Assembly: GCA_903813345.2 (NCBI GenBank)
Contig: CAIIXF020000011.1
Location: forward strand, 31,240,166 to 31,304,165
Reading direction: 5' to 3'
Length of the DNA stretch: 64,000 nt
From: Owenia fusiformis
Taxonomy: Eukaryota > Annelida > Polychaeta > Sabellida > Oweniidae
The notes under the pieces were generated by a model. It did not search any database and had not been told where the DNA came from. It saw nothing but the letters and a program-made list of their open reading frames with translations. This document shows, piece after piece, positions 39,801 to 48,800 of the stretch; positions within the stretch are counted from its first letter, which is position 1; every line of letters begins with the position of its first letter. A program made the translations under genes and the position numbers.

Positions 39801-42800
39801 ATTATAATAACAACAGTTCAGTATAACTATGAATGTATCTCAAAAGTCAAGTTCAATTTTGTACAAAGAACCAATCATCTACTATTGTTAGGGTGACACT
39901 CCTTTTGATCATTTATAAATATGTAATTGTATAATGTTTGACAAATCCTGTAAATTGTAATATCCCATATATTGAGATGAATATGAAGAAGACCCAGACG
40001 ATGTGTCCCATGAAATCCAGAACTATGCAGATGAGATTTATACTTAAGACTGATTACCTCTGCCCCCTCCCAATTCTGTTACTACTCTCCCCCATCCTCC
40101 CCCAGGCAAGAGCTATTACAATTAGATGTGTATTACTAACCAGAAATGCTTGAAATTAAGTATAATCAAAGAAGTTGTAATGTAAATGTATCTCAAAAGT
40201 CAACTTAGACTCTGTATTTATAGAGAATGAATCTATGATAAGGGCGACGCCTACTTTTGATCACTTGAGTAATTCTATGGTCTTTATACTTACCAATCAT
40301 GCAGAATTATAATATCCTATATGAATGTGAAGAAGACCCAGAAGATGTACCCCATGAAATCCAGAACTATGTAGATGAGATTTATACTTAAGGGTGATTA
40401 GCTTTGCCCTCTTCCAATTCTGTTACCCCCCCCCCCCATCTACCCCCTCCCCAATGCAATAAGTATAACACTTACATGTACATTATTTACCAAAAATGCT
40501 TCATATTTAGTATAACCAAAGAACATCATTATAAATGTATCTCAAAAGTCAAGTAAGACTCTGTATTTTTAGAGAATGGCAATCATCTACTATGATAAGG
40601 GCGACGCCCACTTTTGATCACTTATGTAATTGTATGGTCTTTGACACTCCCCAGTTATATTAATTGCAATATCCTTTATATTTAAATAAATGTTTGAACT
40701 GCCCTGATAATTTTGAAAATGCTAAAATGTTCTGATATCTGTTGATTTGAAAAATAATCCACATTCTATATTATGTACAGGTACAGGTTTTACCCAAATT
40801 AAGGATTTTCTCAGCAAAAATTGTGGTTTCCATGGCAACCACGAGTGACAGACCATTGAAAGTTTGCATACTACCTAAAATGATCTCATCAACTCTCGAT
40901 AAAATTATTATGATGATTGACGACCAACTGAATGAATTATTCAATGATGATAATGTACCCCCTGTAATTTTCCTTTTTAGGGTCAAAAACCCAATTTTGA
41001 CAACTTTCGCCCCGGATACGGCGCGTCAGACAAAAATTTTCTGAAGTATCACATAAAAATACATAAGAAACAAGTAATTTCAATTTGTTCAGAAGCGGGT
41101 ACATTTTTCGGTGCTACCTCACTAACTATAAGGAATGAATTATTCAAAAACTTTGCTAAAATAAAACACTTTCCATATACAATTTAATAGTACCATGCAC
41201 CATATTATGATACAGTTTTGTCAATTAAATGATTTAATCAAACATACTTTCCAAATCCTCTGTCATATGAGCCGCCATATTTCTTCCGCATTCCTAATAT
41301 GGTGATCATCTCCGGAATCACACTTGTAAACATAGCCTGAAATATACAACTTTTTAAAACATATTGTTCATATTTTATAAATCTGATAAATAATGGTCAA
41401 TTCATCAAAAATGTGCTGCAAATCTCCTTAAGTTATTTGTGAATTAGAATACTCACTACGGAGAAAAAACAAAACAAAATCGAACTTGAATTTCAATACA
41501 GGTTAATTAGGTTATCTTTGAAAAATTGCACAACAAAGACAAGCAAACTCAACTCTGTCAAAATTAATTTTGGACTTAAGAAATAATGAAATGGAAAAAA
41601 GTTAATTATCATGTTAAAACATATTTTGAATTACTTCACATTATATGACTGTTTGATGAATTGACTTACTAAAGCTCCTATGATGAAGAATACAATAAAG
41701 ACTTTCCCAATCACTGTTTTACAGTAGAGGTCACCATAGCCGACAGTTGACATGGTAACCATACATATATAGAGACAGTTCCAGTAACCAAGGGGCTGGG
41801 AATTACTAAAGTCTAACGGATCACCAGAGTTTTCTACCTAAAGTGTAAAATGAAAACAATATGATTCACAATTGGTTATTTTAAATAATTCATTTAATAA
41901 AATATAGTAATTTGATTTATTATTCATCTATAAAACATTATAAAACAAACATCACAAGCAATTAGCTTTGATTTCCAATATTTGGAAAATCCTCTTAGTA
42001 ACACTATCTCTAGGTTTATGATATCATATTACATAGTAGTAGAAACTGCTCAGTGGAACACCTCTATAAGTGGAACACCTCTGTTAGTGGAACATCTCTG
42101 TAAGTGGAACACCTCACAAGCCCAGTGACTCCTTGTTAATGAACCCTCTCTAAGAGAAACAACTTGCAAGTGGAACACCTTTTTGTGGTCCCTAGGGTGT
42201 TCCACTTACACAGGTTCCACTGATAACAATTAATCAGATTCTCATAACCGCATACATGTACATGTACACACATACCAAATGTATGAATCCAGCACCTGCC
42301 AGCCAAACACTGAAGAAGACCATGATCAGCTGCCAGAGGCGAATCACAGAATTCTTCTTTATAAGACCAAGAAACTGCATCACATCAGGGAAAGACTGTA
42401 GGGCCAAGGCTCGCAGGAATCTCAAACCTAAAATGTAAATTCAAAGACAGTTTAATTTCATATAACCAATGATGTTTCTTGCATCACTTGATTTGTACCT
42501 TGAAGGTATTGCCAGGATCAAAGGGAGTGTTTCTTTGTTGTACATATATCAACCAGTCTAAAATGAAATCAGAGATAGCGTTGATACTATAAAGCATAGG
42601 GCCTAGGTGTTCAATTTCCAAGTAGAATGATAATAATTTTTAATTTTCATTACTTTTCTTATTTTCAAGTGGGTGCAATTAGGTTTTCAAGTGGGTGCAG
42701 GACTATTTTCAACATCTCAAGTGGGGCAGCACCGTTGATTCATTGATGGAGATCAATGTTTGTGGTACATAACTTATTCCATGGTCAATGCGAGAAAGCA

Positions 42801-45800
42801 ACATCTTGCTGAAAGGCATCATTGCAAATGTTGCGTTTAATAATATGGAATTGGATTGATGGTTAAGGATCAAGAGTGGAAACATTATGAAGAACTTCAA
42901 GAATGTCAGACAGGAATTTCATCTAAATTCATAAGATTATATTTAGAATACGTGCACTGTAATATCAATCTTGCATGCATGTTTACAAATGTAAATGATA
43001 AAATGGATTTTATTTTCAAAATTTCACAATGGATTCCAAAATGATCAGAGATGTTGCATATGTGTGTATATTTTATAATAAAAACAAAAAGTTAAATTAA
43101 TTGTTTTTCAAACATGCGTTTTAACAAAATCAAATCAAATCATTTTTAACTAGTATTCAAGGCTGATACCAAAAAACTTTTTTGTAAATGCATGTTCACA
43201 CACCTCTGGTTAGTGCATATAAAAATGTGTCTGTGTGTCTCTGGTCAAACACGAACAATGCAAACGATCACATGAGAACGATAAAGCTTACAAGCTGTAC
43301 TAATCCACTAAATTCTATAATCCATTAGGCTTCAAAAAATCACTTAAGATTCTTATTGAAAGAAAATTCTGACATAGACACACAAAAAAACGCAACAAAT
43401 TGTTATCTCGGAAAAGCACAAAACCAGTGATAACAGCATTGATTTCATTTAATGTACCACAAGCCATGTGTCTCCTCTTTCCAATGGTATATCATTTGTT
43501 GATATTGGGTCAAGGTTGGGCGAGTAATCATTCCTTTTGCCATGTTTGCAAAGTGGGTCAAAATTAGCTTGGGACCAAGTTATAAAATTGCGAAAGTCAG
43601 TGTACGGGGCCCGATGCAATATTGGAAGAAAATATAAAACCAATGATGATGGCACACTTTTCATTCAATCTACCAAAAAGCCAAATTATTCATTCTCACG
43701 GAGTTATGGATGGCCAAATGATCATTAATTTCGCAAAGTGAGGCAAAATTCAGCTCGGAACCAAGTTGTAAACATTGCAAAAGTCAGTGCATGGGGCATA
43801 ATTGCTATTGGAAAAAGGTGTGGCAGGTGTGACATAGACAGTAAAAAGTTCATACTCATATTCTTGCAAGAATACATCCTATACCGCTCCAAATGGCAAC
43901 CACTTCTTTGCACAAAAAGATGCGCTCATCTCTCCATGTCATGCATGGTTAAGCCTTGAGTCATCTGTAGATTAAGGCAGGGAACAGCAGCCCAATAAGG
44001 CAATTATTTCTCAAAGTTTTGTAATATCTGGTGGAGAAATGGTTAACACTCTGCTCCTGAGATAGCTCCGAAAGAAAAAGTCACAACGATTCAGGTCAGG
44101 AGGATTTCCATTAGCACTAAGCCCTTGCACTGACTTTTGCAATATCTGAAACTTGGTCCAGAGCCGACTTTGATCCACTGTGCAAAAGGAAGGATTTCTC
44201 ATCCACCCATGACCACATGTGAATGAATGACATATCATTGCAAAGAAAAGGGATGTGGCTTTATGGTACATTAAATGAAATTGATGTAGTCATCACTAGT
44301 TTCGTGATTTTATGAGATAACTGCTTGTTGCGTTTTTTTTAGATGCCCTGTATAGGACTTGCTGATTTTCAAATGCTACCATTGTGACATTTTTCTTTGG
44401 GAATTCAGTATAACTATGAAGTATGTTGGAGAGATTACATCATTAAGAATAGTAAATTATGATATTTTCACTCGAAAATGGTCACATGACATGACTGTTT
44501 TGATTAAAATTCCAAGAAGAAAATCTAAAAAAATTTTGTTTGTTTATATACATACAAAGTTCTAAGATTTCTAGCAAATAAAGAAGACATCAGATCAAAT
44601 CTAATCATTTTCAAAAGGACAATCAAACAGACCATGAAGGGTTCTTCAACAAACGAGTCACAGAAACTTAACATCCTTGGGAAGTAACACATTGTTTTGT
44701 GTCAATGACAAATGTAGAATATAAAAATTGATATTCTATAGTACTTCTGAGAGAGACTCAACTGACAATTGTCTAGAACATTTCAAGTATGATTGATTTC
44801 CAATTACACATTATTGAACAAAATAAAACAATGCCAGACATTAATGCCTACTTCATTATATTATAAACTTAGAGTACAGAACAAATAGAGAGTATTAACT
44901 ATAATGTGACTTAAAGTGGCAATCATATATTGTAGAAGATATTAATTATAATGTGACTGATTATAAGTGGCAATAATAAAAATGTAGAGGATATTGTATT
45001 TTGTCTTAAAGTGGCAATAATATATTGCACAAGATATTAGCTATGTTTTTTAAGTAATATAAATATCTCAGTTAAGGATCGGGAAACCACCAATCAATGG
45101 TATTTTGATTTAAAGTTTTAAAGTGTGGGTGTTTTAGTCAGAGGAATAACTGACTTAATTCAATTGAATGATTTTCTAAAAAGAAATTGAATGATGGCTT
45201 CCCTTACATGCTTCCGGATCTGTGATGATTTGAAGATAAGATGAAAGTCAAATGTTTGACTGACGACTTTTCAACCTCACCTCTATAGAAAAAAAATACA
45301 GACAATTTTCATAGATGCAACCTTTCTCTAAGACATTTCTGACATTCCTGTAATATACTTAATCTAAACAGCTAGACAAGGTTAATATACTTAATAACTA
45401 TGTCATTCTGTATTCTCCCTATTTAACGCACATGTCAATATTTGCCAGATGCACTTATTAGCCTAAAAAATATGTTTCCACACATGCCCGTATGTATTAT
45501 TTTTCTTCAAATTAATTTTCAACAATTTTGAATGTTAGCTTCATGCCAATCGATTCAAAACTTGGTTATGATTAGTCAACCCCTTTTCATCTTATTTTGA
45601 GTTATATTTGTTCAAAATGACTGTGCGTTTTTTAGAGAGAATATTCTATTCTACACTATTGACACTTACTAGGGAATCCTACAGCAGTTAATCATAGGTT
45701 TTCATAGATATTATGTTAAATAGTAGATTAACATACTACTACTGCTATACTTATTCATGCATGGTTGGGTATTACAAATCTGTTCTAGTATTTAAAATAA

Positions 45801-48800
45801 ATAGAATGAAATAAGGTAGAAAGCTGGGATTGGGAACCTTGAATTGACGGCTCCCACATGACAATGGCATCATTGAGGCATGCCAAAGATTATGTATTCC
45901 ACTCATTCTTAACCTACTGGGTGTGGCATAAGTGCTGTCAAAGAGACCTTAAGCCAAATCGAACAAATGCAAAAAAATCTCTGCAATGTGTACCTTTCTA
46001 TATGTAACAATTTTCAAAAGAAACAAATCCCACTGACTTACAGACTTAGAACTCTCTTTGAAGGGATCAGTCTATAAGGAACAATTTTTGCTAATACTGA
46101 GCATGTTTCATATAAAGAAGTTTTATTGAATACAAAAAAGTATCCCAACTTCAAAGGCAGTTTACTAAAATTCTGAGCAATATTTCTGAAATAAAAAGGT
46201 AGCAGTAAAATGCTTAGTTTGTCCTCTATCAAATGGTACCTAGATCATTATGTAACTGTCATGAAAGACTTCAAACAATTATGACTTTTTTATGGACTGC
46301 CTGAATAGGAAAATAACACAGAATCTGGTCAAGAATTCAATTTTACCTATAGGTCTACAACCCTTTTGATGCACCTTGTTCTGAACTGTCATTATCATAG
46401 AGTCATAAAATGAGTTTTTGTCAAATGAGTGCATACTTTTAATATTAGCAAAATTGGAACCCCAAATATACAACGTACATGATTTTGGAAAACTTACCGA
46501 GCCAGTTTCTGTTGAGATAGACAGCAACAAAGACAGGAGGAACTGTGAAGTAATCCACTATGGAATATATATCTATCCAAAACATCAACTTGTCATTGGC
46601 TGCTACAAACTGAAATGTACACAAAGTATAATAATTATGATTGAAAACTTTAAAGAAAAAATGGTACAAAGGATAACTTCATTACTGCTGGTAAGAGAAC
46701 TTGATACAGTAACATTACAAAAGAGACCTTGATACAATACTGTTATGAAAGAGAAGTTGTACTTTTACAAAATAAGACATGATAAGAAGTGATACAGAAA
46801 AACTTGATGCATTACTGTTACAAAGAACTTAATAGCGTCCCTACAAATGAGAATTGGATGAAAAGTTTTTTACCAGGAATATCTATCATGATTTCATTTA
46901 AACCATTGTTCTATACTGAATTTTAAAACCACACTGAATTTATATTTTTTACATGCGTTTGACAAATGTTAGTATTTTTTAAAATAACAAACTTACCCTG
47001 ATGAAGAAATAGAGAAGGAAAAATAAATTGATGGCAAGGTCTATTTGTTGGGTATAACTCTCTAACCATGGAGTGCAGTCTTCTACATCATGCCTATAAC
47101 ATTAATATAAATACAGTAAGGTCTATTTGTTGGGTATTACTCTCTAACCATGGTGTACAGTCTTCAACATCATGCCTATAACATTAATATAAATACAGTA
47201 AGGTCTATTTGTTGGGTATTACTCTCTAACCATGGTGTGCAGTCTTCAACATCATGCCTATAACATTAATATAAATACAGTAAGGTCTATTTGTTGGGTA
47301 TTACTCTCTAACCATGGTGTGCAGTCTTCAACATCATGCCTATAACATTAATATAAATACAGTAAGGTCTATTTGTTGGGTATTACTCTCTAACCATGGA
47401 GTGCAGTCTTCTACATCATGCCTATAACATAAATATAAATACAGTAAGGTCTATTTGTTGGGTATTACTCTCTAACCATGGAGTGCAGTCTTCTACATCA
47501 TGCCTATAACATTAATATAAATACAGTAAGGTCTATTTGTTGGGTATTACTCTCTAACCATGGAGTGCAGTCTTCAACATCATGCCTATAACATTAATAT
47601 AAATACAGTAAGGTCTATTTGTTTGGTATTACTCTCTAACCATGGAGTGCAGTCTTCTACATCATGCCTATAACATTAATATAAATACAGTAAGGTCTAT
47701 TTGTTGGGTATTACTCTCTAACCATGGAGTGCAGTCTTCTACATCATGCCTATAACATAATATAAATACAGTAAGGTCTATTTGTTGGGTATTACTCTCT
47801 AACCATGGTGTACAGTCTTCAACATCATGCCTATAACATTAATATAAATACAGTAAGGTCTATTTGTTGGGTATTACTCTCTAACCATGGAGTGCAGTCT
47901 TCTACATCATGCCTATAACATTAATATAAATACAGTAAGGTCTATTTGTTGGGTATTACTCTCTAACCATGGAGTGCAGTCTTCAACATCATGCCTATAA
48001 CATTAATATAAATACAGTAAGGTCTATTTGTTGGGTATTACTCTCTAACCATGGAGTGCAGTCTTCTACATCATGCCTATAACATTAATATAAATACAGT
48101 AAGGTCTATTTGTTGGGTATTACTCTCTAACCATGGTGTACAGTCTTCTACATCATGCCTATAACATTAATATAAATACAGTAAGGTCTATTTGTTGGGT
48201 ATTACTCTCTAACCATGGAGTGCAGTCTTCTACATCATGCCTATAACATTAATATAAATACAGTAAGGTCTATTTGTTGGGTATTACTCTCTAACCATGG
48301 AGTGCAGTCTTCTACATCATGCCTATAACATTAATATAAATACAGTAAGGTCTATTTGTTGGGTATTACTCTCTAACCATGGAGTGCAGTCTTCAACATC
48401 ATGCCTATAACATTAATATAAATACAGTAAGGTCTATTTGTTGGGTATTACTCTCTAACCATGGTGTACAGTCTTCTACATCATGCCTATAACATTAATA
48501 TAAATACAGTAAGGTCTATTTGTTGGGTATAACTCTCTAACCATGGAGTGCAGTCTTCGACATCATGCCTATAACATTAATATAATATAAATACAGCAAG
48601 GTCTATTTGTTGGGTATTACTCTCTAACCATGGAGTGCAGTCTTCGACATCATGCCTATAACATTAATATAATATAAATATGGTCAGACAAAATGTCAAC
48701 ACCTGGTATTTCAATGGTAAGTAAAGTGACAAAATGTCAACACATGGTATTTCAATGGTAAGTAAAGTCTAACAGCTTGTTACAGATGGTAAAGTTGTAC

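Noticed and set aside
47039-48685. CRISPR-like array
   Set aside because: The 82-bp units are contiguous without unique spacers, lie in an animal intron and derive from an exon. The same objection applies to the other tandem arrays here.
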